Below, piece by piece: positions 1-9,121 of a DNA stretch of 64,000 nucleotides (position 1 is the first letter of the stretch; every line of letters begins with the position of its first letter). Under the pieces are notes generated by a model. The model did no database searches, was not told the DNA's origin, and saw only the letters and a list, made by a program, of their open reading frames with translations. The translations under genes and the position numbers were made by a program. Location of the stretch: contig CBDDLL010000002.1 in assembly GCA_965230625.1 (NCBI GenBank), positions 558,001 to 622,000 of the forward strand, read 5' to 3'. This DNA comes from Saccharicrinis sp965230625. GTDB taxonomy: Bacteria; Bacteroidota; Bacteroidia; Bacteroidales; Marinilabiliaceae.

Positions 1-2136
1 ACCATCTGGTGAAATATCAAAGTCTCTAAACCTTGTAACTTTTAATCCATTAGCATGATTTGTAAATGTTTGTCCTCCATCGGTAGAAATTAAAAAGCGA
101 TTGCCTTTACCTGCATAATAAACGGTTAACTCATCTACCGGACTAGCTTTAATCACTTGTTTGGTTTTTTTATACGAACTTTCCTGTTGTGGCCATTTGC
201 CTGAATATGATCCCTGTGTAAATGTATTACCTCCATCAGTTGAATACATTAAAATACCTGATTTTAAAGCAACATACCACCTTTTGTTATTAAGTTTAGA
301 ATACCCAAACGATGTTATTTTTTCGGAAAATACATACGGATGATAAGATCTGGTTACCTTTTCTTCTGTAGGGTTATATGTAAATTTTTCCAATTGAGTA
401 CCAGTAGCTATATAAACAGCATCCTCGTTTTGATCGGGAGATCCTACCATAGTTGACGCCCACCAGTTTCCATAAGGATCTTTTCCCTTTTTATTGGATT
501 TTGATGCATTAGCATTCACATCACTTCTCTCAATCTTGCCATAATAATACCAGTACCATACCGACGATTCATTTTTGGCTAACGCTACTCTAAGCACATC
601 TGTACTTGCTACATTTGTTGCTTTGTACGCACCATTTTCACCACCATCATCAACAAAACCATTTGTTCCTTTATCCTGACAGGCAATATATCCTACATTA
701 TTTAAATCACTGCTTACAGCATCGTAACACATAGGTATTGGCGATCCAACATTTAATGTTCTCCAAGATTTCCAATCATCAGGAGCTTCTGAATAATAAA
801 AACCAAAGTCGAGGCCTGCCAAAGCGACATCAGTCCCATCTTCCTTCTCATAAATCTTCATATGTTGCAAATCCCAAGTATAATAAGTGTTTAATTTATG
901 AGCATTCTTTTCCCAGGTTGCACCATAATCTCTAGAAATTTGAAGCTGTGTAAATCCCTTAAAGCATATATTTGGCTGTGTAGGATGTATAGCTTTTATA
1001 GGATTAGAGTTATTGCTGGCTGTTTGAGTCCAGATTACTCCTTTATCATTTGAATAATAGATATTTTTGGTTCCTGCATGTACATATAAATGATATGAGC
1101 CGTTTGCATATGTAGAAAATGCCTTAGTAAAATCACTAAATGTTTGTGTAGTAGTAGCTACTAATGTAAAATCTTCCTCATCCGGATTTATCGAATAAAT
1201 TGATATTTGATGAGTATTTTTATTCCATACCAACACACAAACTTCCTGTGTATTTAGAGTTTTACACATAAATACCTTATGACTGGATCTTGCCCATGAT
1301 AAAGCTGATTGAGTATAATTTAAACCATAATCCGTTGAAAAAAAGAACCTATAATATCCACTCTTACCTAAATAGTTACTACCATGTGCTACTATTCTTT
1401 TTGAATTGGCTCCTCCAACTGTATATTTGACTACTTCCGTTTTGTGATTCCATCCATTCTCAAATAATGCACCATCGGCAGCTTGCCATGCTCTTCCTTC
1501 GTCATCTGAATACATCATACCCCCATTACTTTTTTGGTATAGCATCCTAAAACTTCCGTCTGACAAATTAATCCCTGATACAGCACGCCCCTTAAAACTC
1601 ATGCTATGATTTCTTAGAGACCAACCTACAGTTTGAGTTGTATCTATTTTGTATAAATGTCCTGCATAAGAAATAGCATAAACATCCTCATTAACCGGAT
1701 CATACACTGAACCATCAACACGATAACCTCCTCCGTTTGTAAAGCTTTTTTGCTGCCACTTTCCTTTTATTCTACCATTAACATAGGAATACATAGATGT
1801 TGGAGCAGATTTTAACTGCACCTCATCTTTTTCTATTGTTTCAAGCCCTCTTTCGGGATCAAAGTTTACATCAATATCTGAAAATTTATTTCCAGATTCT
1901 TTAAGTTTTGATTTCCAGACTAAATAATCATTATACACATCATCATTAAGCTCTTCAGGATTAAAAAGTCCTTCTTCTGGTAATTCTTCTTCTGGTTCTT
2001 TCTCATATTCTTCACTATTACTATCTATACTTACCTTGTTAAGTGAAAAGTATAAAAACATTCCAAGCAAGATTGCCCCTCCAAAAATCTGATAGAATCT
2101 AAATTTGGTTTTATTAGACTGTAGTTTTTTCTTCAT
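1..2136 (-). CDS. BNR/Asp-box repeat protein with N-terminal membrane anchor (3' end outside window)
   Basis: The reading frame is open from an ATG at 2136 to base 1 (712 codons, no stop), so the C-terminus lies outside the window. A second in-frame ATG at 2148 is possible. Residues about 16-33 form one hydrophobic segment, followed by an acidic linker rich in Glu. The rest carries repeated Asp-box-like motifs (YSDDEGRAW, FSTDYGLNY, YSNDKGVIW, ISRDYGATW, YSTDGGNTF, ISTDGGQTF). Such motifs mark sialidase/VPS10/photosystem-stability-type beta-propellers. No catalytic sialidase residues could be identified, so no enzyme activity is claimed. It is probably an exported, inner-membrane-anchored or surface propeller protein. 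It is divergent from the lipid kinase gene, with a 286-bp shared upstream region. Whether it ends in a T9SS signal cannot be seen. Confidence 0.8.
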   Translation of the reverse strand, partial: MKKKLQSNKTKFRFYQIFGGAILLGMFLYFSLNKVSIDSNSEEYEKEPEEELPEEGLFNPEELNDDVYNDYLVWKSKLKESGNKFSDIDVNFDPERGLETIEKDEVQLKSAPTSMYSYVNGRIKGKWQQKSFTNGGGYRVDGSVYDPVNEDVYAISYAGHLYKIDTTQTVGWSLRNHSMSFKGRAVSGINLSDGSFRMLYQKSNGGMMYSDDEGRAWQAADGALFENGWNHKTEVVKYTVGGANSKRIVAHGSNYLGKSGYYRFFFSTDYGLNYTQSALSWARSSHKVFMCKTLNTQEVCVLVWNKNTHQISIYSINPDEEDFTLVATTTQTFSDFTKAFSTYANGSYHLYVHAGTKNIYYSNDKGVIWTQTASNNSNPIKAIHPTQPNICFKGFTQLQISRDYGATWEKNAHKLNTYYTWDLQHMKIYEKEDGTDVALAGLDFGFYYSEAPDDWKSWRTLNVGSPIPMCYDAVSSDLNNVGYIACQDKGTNGFVDDGGENGAYKATNVASTDVLRVALAKNESSVWYWYYYGKIERSDVNANASKSNKKGKDPYGNWWASTMVGSPDQNEDAVYIATGTQLEKFTYNPTEEKVTRSYHPYVFSEKITSFGYSKLNNKRWYVALKSGILMYSTDGGNTFTQGSYSGKWPQQESSYKKTKQVIKASPVDELTVYYAGKGNRFLISTDGGQTFTNHANGLKVTRFRDFDISPDG

Positions 2137-2422
2137 ATTCAAAATCATTAATTCTATTTATAGTATGCAATTAAGTTTTAATTAAGCATTTGCATTCTCA
2201 AAATATTACCAGCTTGTTTAAAAATTTAGTCATAGCTTTTTAACTATTGTACTATTTGTTCATATCCCAAAGCTGTTGAATGATTGTTACTAATTAGATA
2301 TATTCAATAAATACAAACTGTTTTATTAAATATGGAACAACATAAACATCAGACATTTATGTTTGTTATTATTGACATGTGAATGAACTTTACTATTTTT
2401 GAAGCAATTAGAAAAAATATAG

Positions 2423-3412
2423 ATGTCAAAAAGAATTCTTTTTCTTGTTAATCCTACGTCAGGATTGGGGAAACAAAAAACAATTGAAAGGTACATTGAG
2501 TCGGAACTGGATTGCAATAAACTTTTGGTAGATATTGAGTATACTGAGTACAGAGCACATGCAAGGGAAATTGCAGGACAGGCTGTGGATAATTACGATG
2601 CAGTTGTTGCTGTAGGGGGAGATGGTACTGTTAACGAAGTGGCTTCGAGACTCGTTGGAACGAATACTGCTTTAGCTATTGTTCCAACCGGATCAGGTAA
2701 CGGATTGGCAAGATACCTGCAAATACCCATGAGAATAAACAAGGCCATACAATGCTTAAACTTTTTTGAAGAAAAAAGAATTGATACTATGAAAGTTAAT
2801 CAATTCTGCTCTGTTAATGTAGCTGGAATTGGTTTTGATGCACACATCAGTCATAATTTTGAAGGAAAAAAACTAAGAGGACCACTCGGATATTTACAGT
2901 TAATTACCACTGAATTTGCCAATTATCAATCAGACACTTATAAGTTATTAATTGATAAAAAAGAATATGAAAGAAAAGCTTTTTTAGTCAGCTTTGCTAA
3001 TTCATCACAATATGGTAATAACATACATATTGCGCCTAATGCAAAAATTGATGATGGGCTAATTGATGTGAGCATTATTCATGATTTTCCAAAAATAAAT
3101 GCCCCTGCAATGATATTTAGCTTATTGGATAAATCAATTAATAAAAATGATAATGATGAAGTTGTAAGAGCTAAAAAAATAGAAATTGAACATCCTAACG
3201 AATTAAGAGCTCACATTGATGGAGAACCTGTATCATTAGGTACCAAAGCTATTATTAAAATTAAGCCACTCTCTTTAAAAGTAATTGTACCTCCAGATCA
3301 TTTGATTGAAAACTCTATTTTAGACCCGATTAAGGAAATTATTCCGAACCTTGCAGAAAATTTAAACCTGGAAAATATTTGGAAGTTTAAGTTTACTGAG
3401 GCTCTACTATAA
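2423..3412 (+). CDS. Diacylglycerol/sphingosine kinase-like lipid kinase (DagK/YegS/BmrU family)
   Basis: 329 residues, the normal length for soluble bacterial diacylglycerol-kinase-family enzymes, which phosphorylate a lipid hydroxyl using ATP at the cytoplasmic membrane face. The nucleotide-binding signature GGDGTVNEV is at residues 65-73 and PTGSGNGLAR at 88-97, both hallmarks of the DAGK catalytic domain. The N-terminal ILFLVNPTSG strand-loop and the C-terminal AHIDGEPV segment are also family features. No signal peptide or membrane segment is visible. The ATG at 2423 is the only sensible start. The gene is monocistronic: the preceding gene is divergent and the next starts 155 bp downstream. 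The lipid substrate (diacylglycerol, undecaprenol or a sphingoid base) cannot be told from sequence. Sphingolipids occur in many Bacteroidota, so a sphingosine-kinase-like role is possible but only inferred. Confidence 0.9.
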   Translation: MSKRILFLVNPTSGLGKQKTIERYIESELDCNKLLVDIEYTEYRAHAREIAGQAVDNYDAVVAVGGDGTVNEVASRLVGTNTALAIVPTGSGNGLARYLQIPMRINKAIQCLNFFEEKRIDTMKVNQFCSVNVAGIGFDAHISHNFEGKKLRGPLGYLQLITTEFANYQSDTYKLLIDKKEYERKAFLVSFANSSQYGNNIHIAPNAKIDDGLIDVSIIHDFPKINAPAMIFSLLDKSINKNDNDEVVRAKKIEIEHPNELRAHIDGEPVSLGTKAIIKIKPLSLKVIVPPDHLIENSILDPIKEIIPNLAENLNLENIWKFKFTEALL

Positions 3413-3567
3413 AAACGTTATGAAATACTCTAATATCTTCCTAATGATAATATTGGACTCAAAAATTAACTTCAAAAATTATATTTTTAACATTTGAAAA
3501 ATATTTTTATTCAACGCACATAAGGCAATCTAATTTTCTTCGAAAAATTAAATTGTGGAAATAATTC

Positions 3568-6513
3568 TTGGTTTTGGTTTGTATTACAAATAAATGGAAA
3601 TATATATCTGGTCTTTGGAGTTTATTAATCATTAATATTCTTAACACTAGTGCTCAAAGTTATTTCTCTAAAAATTTTACGATAGATGATGGTCTGCCTT
3701 GTTCATCAATTTATCATGTTTTACAAGATTCTAAAGGTTACTTATGGTTTGGAACAAATTTAGGAGTTTCCAGATACGATGGATACAATTTTACCAATTA
3801 TGACCTAACGGACGGTTTGGTTGATAATACAGTTTTTGAAATATATGAAGACTATAAAGGACGTATTTGGTTTATTACATTAAAAGGTCTATTATCTTAT
3901 TATGAAAACGGAAAAATACATAGTTATGCATTTAATAACTTAATCAAAGAAAACTGGGAAAATACAAATTGTCCTACTAAAAAACATTTTTATATAGATT
4001 CATTGGATGGAATTCATTTGTCGTTGATTCACAAACCTATGATAAATATTACAAAAGATGGGAATCTACTAATTCCTTCTAAAAATCTTAATACTACTTC
4101 AGATGTGTTTAGAATTTTGCCCAATGGTCATGTATTGAGTGAATTCTCAAATCGTCTTTTAAACAATAATAAATTAATATTAGAAGGAGATAAAAGTTAT
4201 AATACAAAAATAAATATTAAATACACTATTGGGTATAGACCAATTGTCACAAAGATAGATAGTATAATATACTTTATAGATAATTTTACACTGTTTGCTA
4301 TTGACTATAAAAACAACAATGTAAAACATTTTAGCTTTACAAATGAACTCATCTGGATATCAGGAGATCCTAATGGAATTATATGGATTGGTTTATATAA
4401 AGGAGGAGTTAAAGGATATACTAATCATAACCTAAACCACCCTGTTTATGAATTACTCCCTGAAACCTCCGTTTCATCTGTATTAAAAGATAAAGAAGGA
4501 GGAACATGGTTTACAACGTTAAATGACGGTGTGTTCTATTTTCCTTCGTTAAAAGTAGCTGCACTTACAAAAACAGATGGACTTAACTCAAATTTTATCT
4601 CTCAAATTTCATATCATAATAATACTATTTGGTTTGCAACTGAAAACAAACATATTTACTCATATAATTTTAGTCAATTAAAATCTCATAATCTTTTAAC
4701 TTCAAAAGTTGGCTACTTCAAGTGCTTGAAGTGGCTGGGCGACAATCTATTTGTTAGCTACCCACCTTTTATGGATAATATTTTTATGCTTCATGATAAT
4801 AAAAAAACAAAAATACCCAGTCTTTTCAAAGGAGTCATAAAAAGAAAAAACAACTCATTAATCCTGTTCAGTACTGTGCTTATAAATTTCATTGGAGATT
4901 CAATATTTAAAGAGCATCCAGGATTAAAACACCATAGGCACTACTATGACGTTTGTGAAAATAAGAATGGTGATTTGTGGATTGCAACAGAAGCTGGACT
5001 TTTTTTATATAAAAAAAATAAAGAGTATACATCAATGGTATCAACACATCCATTACTTGGACATAGAATATCCTCTTTAACATTGCTCAACGACAGCCTT
5101 TGGATGGGTACCAAAGGTGCTGGATTACTTTGCATGACAAAGGATACATTGTTACATTTTACAAAATCAGATGGACTATCATCAAACTCAATTATTAAAA
5201 TAAAAAATAATAAAAATAACCTTTGGATAGCGACTAGTAATGGCATTATAAAAATGTCTTTAAATAAAAACAAGGGTAAATATAAAATAGAGAAATGGAG
5301 TAAAGCTAATGGACTAACGAGCAATGAAGTTAATGATATTGAAATTACAAACGATAAGGTTTGTGTTGCTACAAACAAAGGTTTATGTTTCTTCGATAAA
5401 CATCTTCAAGGCACTAACAATTACCCGCCTCCCATATATATTGATAAAGTAAGGGTAAATGATAATGACACCTTAAATACTGATTATTTAGAATTGGAGT
5501 ACTATCAAAACCAATTATCATTTTCATATACAGGAATAAGCTTTCAAAAGGAGGAACCCTTAAAATATTTATACAAACTGGAAGGTTTAGAAAAAAAATG
5601 GAAGGTTACAACTGAACAAGAAAGACAATACTCCTTTTTGCCTCCTGGAAATTACACTTTTAAAGTTAAGGCTATTAATAACTCCAATATAAGTAGTGAA
5701 AAACCACAAGTTTTTTCATTTAAAATAAAAACACCATATTGGAAAACAACATGGTTTATTTTATTAACAGTTTGTTTGGGAATTGGCATGGCTGTTTTTA
5801 TTATAATTCTCATTCAACATAACAGAATTAAATCCATTAAGCATAAAGCACATATTGAAAGTGAATTAAACAAATTCAGGCAAAGAGCCCTAAGTGCTCA
5901 AATGAATCCTCATTTTCTTTTTAATTCTTTAAATTCTGCTCAAAATTTTATTTTAAAAAAAGATCCAGTTACATCAAGTAATTATATTTCAAAACTTGGT
6001 GATTTAATGCGAATCATACTCAATAATTCACAATATGATACCATTACTTTGCAAGAGGAGTTATCTGCATTATTTCTTTATATAGATCTGGAATTAATTA
6101 GATTTAGAAACAGCTTTTTATTTTTACACCAAATTTCTGAAGATTTAGATACAACGCAAATAAAGTTGCCTCCTTTAATAATTCAACCTTTTGTTGAGAA
6201 TGCAATTCATCATGGATTAAGATTAAAAGATGGGGAAAAGTGTCTGAAAATAAAAATTTATTCAAAAGAAGAGTTTGTTTTTGTTATTGTTGAAGACAAT
6301 GGTATTGGTAGAAAAAAATCTCTGGAAATACAGCGTTCAAAACAAAGAAAGCCAACGTACCAGTCTCTTGGAACTAAGATAACCAACAAAAGGCTAATTT
6401 TATTCGAACAAATTCATAAACATGACCTAAATCTGAGTATTGACGATTTAACTAATAAGAATGGACATGCAGCTGGTACTAGAGTTACCTTAAAAATTAG
6501 AAACAAATCATAA
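3568..6513 (+). CDS. LytS-type sensor histidine kinase with Reg_prop propeller and Y_Y_Y domain
   Basis: 981 residues. The order is: signal/anchor (about 12-29), a large periplasmic region of Reg_prop-like repeats (about 40-615, e.g. GYLWFGTNLGVSRYDG and NLWIATSNGI), a Y_Y_Y domain (about 640-722), one transmembrane helix (about 728-750) and a cytoplasmic His_kinase plus HATPase module. The phospho-acceptor motif QMNPHFLFNSLN places His at 782. The ATP-binding N-box QPFVENAIHHG is at 873-883 and the G-box VEDNGIGRKK at 908-917. This differs from the hybrid two-component systems of polysaccharide utilisation loci, because the output is a separate LytTR regulator 11 bp downstream. The start is unusual: a stop (TAA, 3562-3564) precedes a TTG at 3568 and there is no in-frame ATG before residue 157, so TTG is the likely initiator. 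The sensed signal is unknown. Confidence 0.9.
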   Translation: MVLVCITNKWKYISGLWSLLIINILNTSAQSYFSKNFTIDDGLPCSSIYHVLQDSKGYLWFGTNLGVSRYDGYNFTNYDLTDGLVDNTVFEIYEDYKGRIWFITLKGLLSYYENGKIHSYAFNNLIKENWENTNCPTKKHFYIDSLDGIHLSLIHKPMINITKDGNLLIPSKNLNTTSDVFRILPNGHVLSEFSNRLLNNNKLILEGDKSYNTKINIKYTIGYRPIVTKIDSIIYFIDNFTLFAIDYKNNNVKHFSFTNELIWISGDPNGIIWIGLYKGGVKGYTNHNLNHPVYELLPETSVSSVLKDKEGGTWFTTLNDGVFYFPSLKVAALTKTDGLNSNFISQISYHNNTIWFATENKHIYSYNFSQLKSHNLLTSKVGYFKCLKWLGDNLFVSYPPFMDNIFMLHDNKKTKIPSLFKGVIKRKNNSLILFSTVLINFIGDSIFKEHPGLKHHRHYYDVCENKNGDLWIATEAGLFLYKKNKEYTSMVSTHPLLGHRISSLTLLNDSLWMGTKGAGLLCMTKDTLLHFTKSDGLSSNSIIKIKNNKNNLWIATSNGIIKMSLNKNKGKYKIEKWSKANGLTSNEVNDIEITNDKVCVATNKGLCFFDKHLQGTNNYPPPIYIDKVRVNDNDTLNTDYLELEYYQNQLSFSYTGISFQKEEPLKYLYKLEGLEKKWKVTTEQERQYSFLPPGNYTFKVKAINNSNISSEKPQVFSFKIKTPYWKTTWFILLTVCLGIGMAVFIIILIQHNRIKSIKHKAHIESELNKFRQRALSAQMNPHFLFNSLNSAQNFILKKDPVTSSNYISKLGDLMRIILNNSQYDTITLQEELSALFLYIDLELIRFRNSFLFLHQISEDLDTTQIKLPPLIIQPFVENAIHHGLRLKDGEKCLKIKIYSKEEFVFVIVEDNGIGRKKSLEIQRSKQRKPTYQSLGTKITNKRLILFEQIHKHDLNLSIDDLTNKNGHAAGTRVTLKIRNKS

Positions 6514-6524
6514 TCCAAAAGAAT

Positions 6525-7280
6525 ATGGTATTAAAAACAATAATAATAGATGATGAGCTTGATGCTGTTGAAGCAATTGAAAATATAGTTTTATTGCATA
6601 CTAATGAGATAGAGGTTATTGCTAAGACTTGCAAACCATTTCAAGCTGTTGAATTAATTAATATTCATCAACCTCACTTTATTTTTTTGGATATTGAAAT
6701 GCCTGGAATGGGCGGATTTGAGTTGTTAGATTGTTTTTCGGATATTAACTTTGAAGTTATTTTTGTTACCGCTTACGATCAATATGCTATACAAGCTATT
6801 AAAAAAAATGCGATTGATTATGTGTTAAAACCTATTAATATTATCGAAATTATTAATGCCATCAATAAGGTCCGCAACCGAGTTTTAAATCATAACTCTT
6901 CCAAGTTACGTTACCAACAACTCGTCAAAGATATGAGTAAACAACCATTTCCGTTAATAAATATTCCAACTACAAACGGAATAGAATTTATAAACTCTGA
7001 TAATATAATTCGAATAGAAGCTTCTGGTTCTTACACCTATTTATTTTTAGAAAAAGGTAACAGTGAGATAATCACAAAATCACTTAAAGATGCTGAACAA
7101 CTATTTGAATCACCATTGTTTTTCAGAATACACCGCTCTCATATCATTAACCTAAAAAAAATAAAAAGATATGAAACTGATAAAGGAATCATTACTATGA
7201 TAGACAATTCGAAAGTACCCATCTCAAGAAGAAAAAAAGATGAATTTTGTAAACTTCTAAAAATGAAAGCACTCGATTAG
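6525..7280 (+). CDS. LytR/AlgR-family response regulator (REC-LytTR)
   Basis: 251 residues. An N-terminal receiver domain (about 4-120) has the acidic pocket IIIDDE, the phospho-acceptor Asp56 in FIFLDIEMPG, the T/A in FVTAYD and the Lys in YVLKPI. A C-terminal LytTR DNA-binding domain (about 148-247) contains the typical RIEASGSYTYLFL, FRIHRSHIINL and VPISRRKK segments. It starts 11 bp after the LytS-type kinase stop, so the two are co-transcribed cognate partners. After phosphorylation by the kinase it should bind direct repeats upstream of its targets. The targets are unknown, although the flanking T9SS protein gene at 9122 is a candidate by position only. An insertion sequence lies 158 bp downstream. 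Confidence 0.93.
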   Translation: MVLKTIIIDDELDAVEAIENIVLLHTNEIEVIAKTCKPFQAVELINIHQPHFIFLDIEMPGMGGFELLDCFSDINFEVIFVTAYDQYAIQAIKKNAIDYVLKPINIIEIINAINKVRNRVLNHNSSKLRYQQLVKDMSKQPFPLINIPTTNGIEFINSDNIIRIEASGSYTYLFLEKGNSEIITKSLKDAEQLFESPLFFRIHRSHIINLKKIKRYETDKGIITMIDNSKVPISRRKKDEFCKLLKMKALD

Positions 7281-7438
7281 AATTAAGGAACTTAACATTT
7301 AATATGAATTAGAAAAGTGCAAAAATTGCAACTATTAACTTGTACCTGATTTAATCAGTTACACTCCATGTTCTGTTAAACATTCAAATATTCATGTATG
7401 AAAGGTAAAAAAGAATACTCATTTCTTTTATTAATTAG

Positions 7439-8936
7439 TTCTACTTTAACACTTTTTTTGTTTTGAATAACAGTAATTTATATCCATTTGCCTTTTTCGA
7501 TGCCGTTCCATAATTTTATCAAACATTCTTTCTTCTGTCATTTCTTTATAGAATTTGAAGACTAAGAAATCCATTATATCTCGGGCAGACAATAAGGGAA
7601 CATCCTCTTTTAGCAATAGCTTTTCCTTCATCATAAAACTTCCAACCATCATATTTAAAGCAGCTTGATGATACCACGAGAGCCATTTTCTGGTTTGAAA
7701 TTGATCCATACCAAGTATTTGTTTCTGCTCTTTAAAATTATGTTCTATAAAGAAGCGTTGTGCCTGCATTTGAGCAATTACTTTTTCTGTATACTGAACC
7801 AAAGAAGCATTGGTAAATGAATATTTAACCTCTTCTCCATTCTTGGTTTGGCGCTTTGAAATCACTAATAAGCGCTGTTCAACGGAGTTAATGTTTTTAT
7901 CCCAAATATATACTTTGGTAAAATGAAAGCTTCCTTTGAGCATACCCTTAGCTGAATGCCTGATTTTTATCAATTGCCAATCCTTTGGCCCCAGGGTTTC
8001 AATGTAGTCCTTTACGGCAATAGAAGATGTGCTGGCTTTTAACTTTTTTGGCGCTGGGCCTTTAGAACTTTTTCTCTCCGGTAAATATAATTCAGGCTTT
8101 TCAAGATAAACATGTTGAGATGAGTGAATATCAAGCATGTATATTTGGCCAAGATTATCAATGCCCCGTGCAAATGCTATATCATTTCCATAAAGACCAT
8201 CTGCACCAATGTAATCAAAAGAAACTCCTTGTGCTAATTGATGCGTAATTATATCCAAAGCAAGTTCCGGTTTGGTTTTAAATTCACGCTCTTCTAGCGG
8301 TATGCCAGCTTCTTCACATCGTTCTTCATCTGTTGTCCATGATTTTGGAAGGTAGAGTCTTGTATCAACTAGGGATGCATATTTTTTATTGCAAAGACAT
8401 CCAAAAACAGCTACTTGAGAATTTGCTGTCTTACCAACATTTCCACAGTATTGGTGACCAACTCCGACACTTTTAGTCCCTTTTTTAACCCATCCACTTT
8501 CATCAATCAGTAAGCCAGTAAGAGTATCCTGAGGCATCATGGAGTTTACATTACTTGCAACTTCATCAATAACCTCACGTGCACTCCAATTCGATTCTGT
8601 AATAAAATGCTGCAACTTATGATACTTCGTATCTAACGTTTCACTTATACGCTCTATGTTATTTAATTCACTTAGCACTATGCCTTCTACGTATTTTTGA
8701 GCTTTGTTGAAATTATTCTTTGTCTTGTTCTTGAAAAGAAGCTGATAATTAGAAAGGTATGAACACAGGCGAGTCTTAACCCCAAGCAGTGTTTTACCAT
8801 AATTTCTATTTTTGTTTATAAGATTTCCACGTTACCCATAGCACTTCTTTTTTTTGCCTTTTCTCGCACTTAATATACTAATTATTAATCTATTAAACGA
8901 ATATGACGTAATGAAATTTAATCTGTTAAAGTAGAA
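7439..8936 (-). mobile_element. Complete IS701-like insertion sequence with TTAG target-site duplication
   Basis: A 1498-bp element. The left end (7439-7451) and the reverse complement of the right end (8924-8936) are identical over 13 bp (TTCTACTTTAACA). Immediately outside lie matching 4-bp direct repeats TTAG at 7435-7438 and 8937-8940. A 4-bp YTAR-type duplication and a single DDE transposase are what is known for the IS701 family. The transposase stop codon (7446-7448) lies inside the left inverted repeat. The element inserted between the LytTR regulator and a T9SS protein gene and disrupts no visible coding sequence. Exact ends and intact target repeats suggest a relatively recent transposition. 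Confidence 0.9.
7446..8678 (-). CDS. IS701-family DDE transposase (N-terminus uncertain)
   Basis: 410 residues from a GTG start. It has the DDE_5-type catalytic core. The first Asp is D59 in LLIDESGWVKKG, the second is D160 in YIGADGLYG, and Glu312 lies in FFIEHNFKEQKQILGMDQF, followed by the family's TRKW segment. The frame stays open upstream to a TAA at 8832-8834. That upstream translation (including LLFKNKTKNNFNKAQKYVEG, running directly into the annotated start) looks like genuine transposase N-terminus, but it has no ATG, GTG or TTG. So the true start is either a rarer codon, frameshifted from the ATG at 8800 (another frame), or lost. The catalytic triad is intact. Activity in transposition is not certain because of this N-terminal problem. 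Confidence 0.85.
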   Translation of the reverse strand: MLSELNNIERISETLDTKYHKLQHFITESNWSAREVIDEVASNVNSMMPQDTLTGLLIDESGWVKKGTKSVGVGHQYCGNVGKTANSQVAVFGCLCNKKYASLVDTRLYLPKSWTTDEERCEEAGIPLEEREFKTKPELALDIITHQLAQGVSFDYIGADGLYGNDIAFARGIDNLGQIYMLDIHSSQHVYLEKPELYLPERKSSKGPAPKKLKASTSSIAVKDYIETLGPKDWQLIKIRHSAKGMLKGSFHFTKVYIWDKNINSVEQRLLVISKRQTKNGEEVKYSFTNASLVQYTEKVIAQMQAQRFFIEHNFKEQKQILGMDQFQTRKWLSWYHQAALNMMVGSFMMKEKLLLKEDVPLLSARDIMDFLVFKFYKEMTEERMFDKIMERHRKRQMDINYCYSKQKKC

Positions 8937-9121
8937 TTAGTTATACACTTTAAAAGAAAGCCTATTTCTCTAAAACCGTTTATCAAATAATTCCTGCTAT
9001 TCATTCTATATTTTAACCGTTCACAAAGTCATTCCTACCATCTATTTTCTAAGTTGATATGATGTTCCCTTGATTTATAAATTTGTCGGAAAATTATTAC
9101 AAATAATAAAACAATATCAAC

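Noticed and set aside
2326..2517. 63-codon minus ORF over the lipid kinase start
   Set aside because: Antisense to the start of a well supported gene, with no domain.
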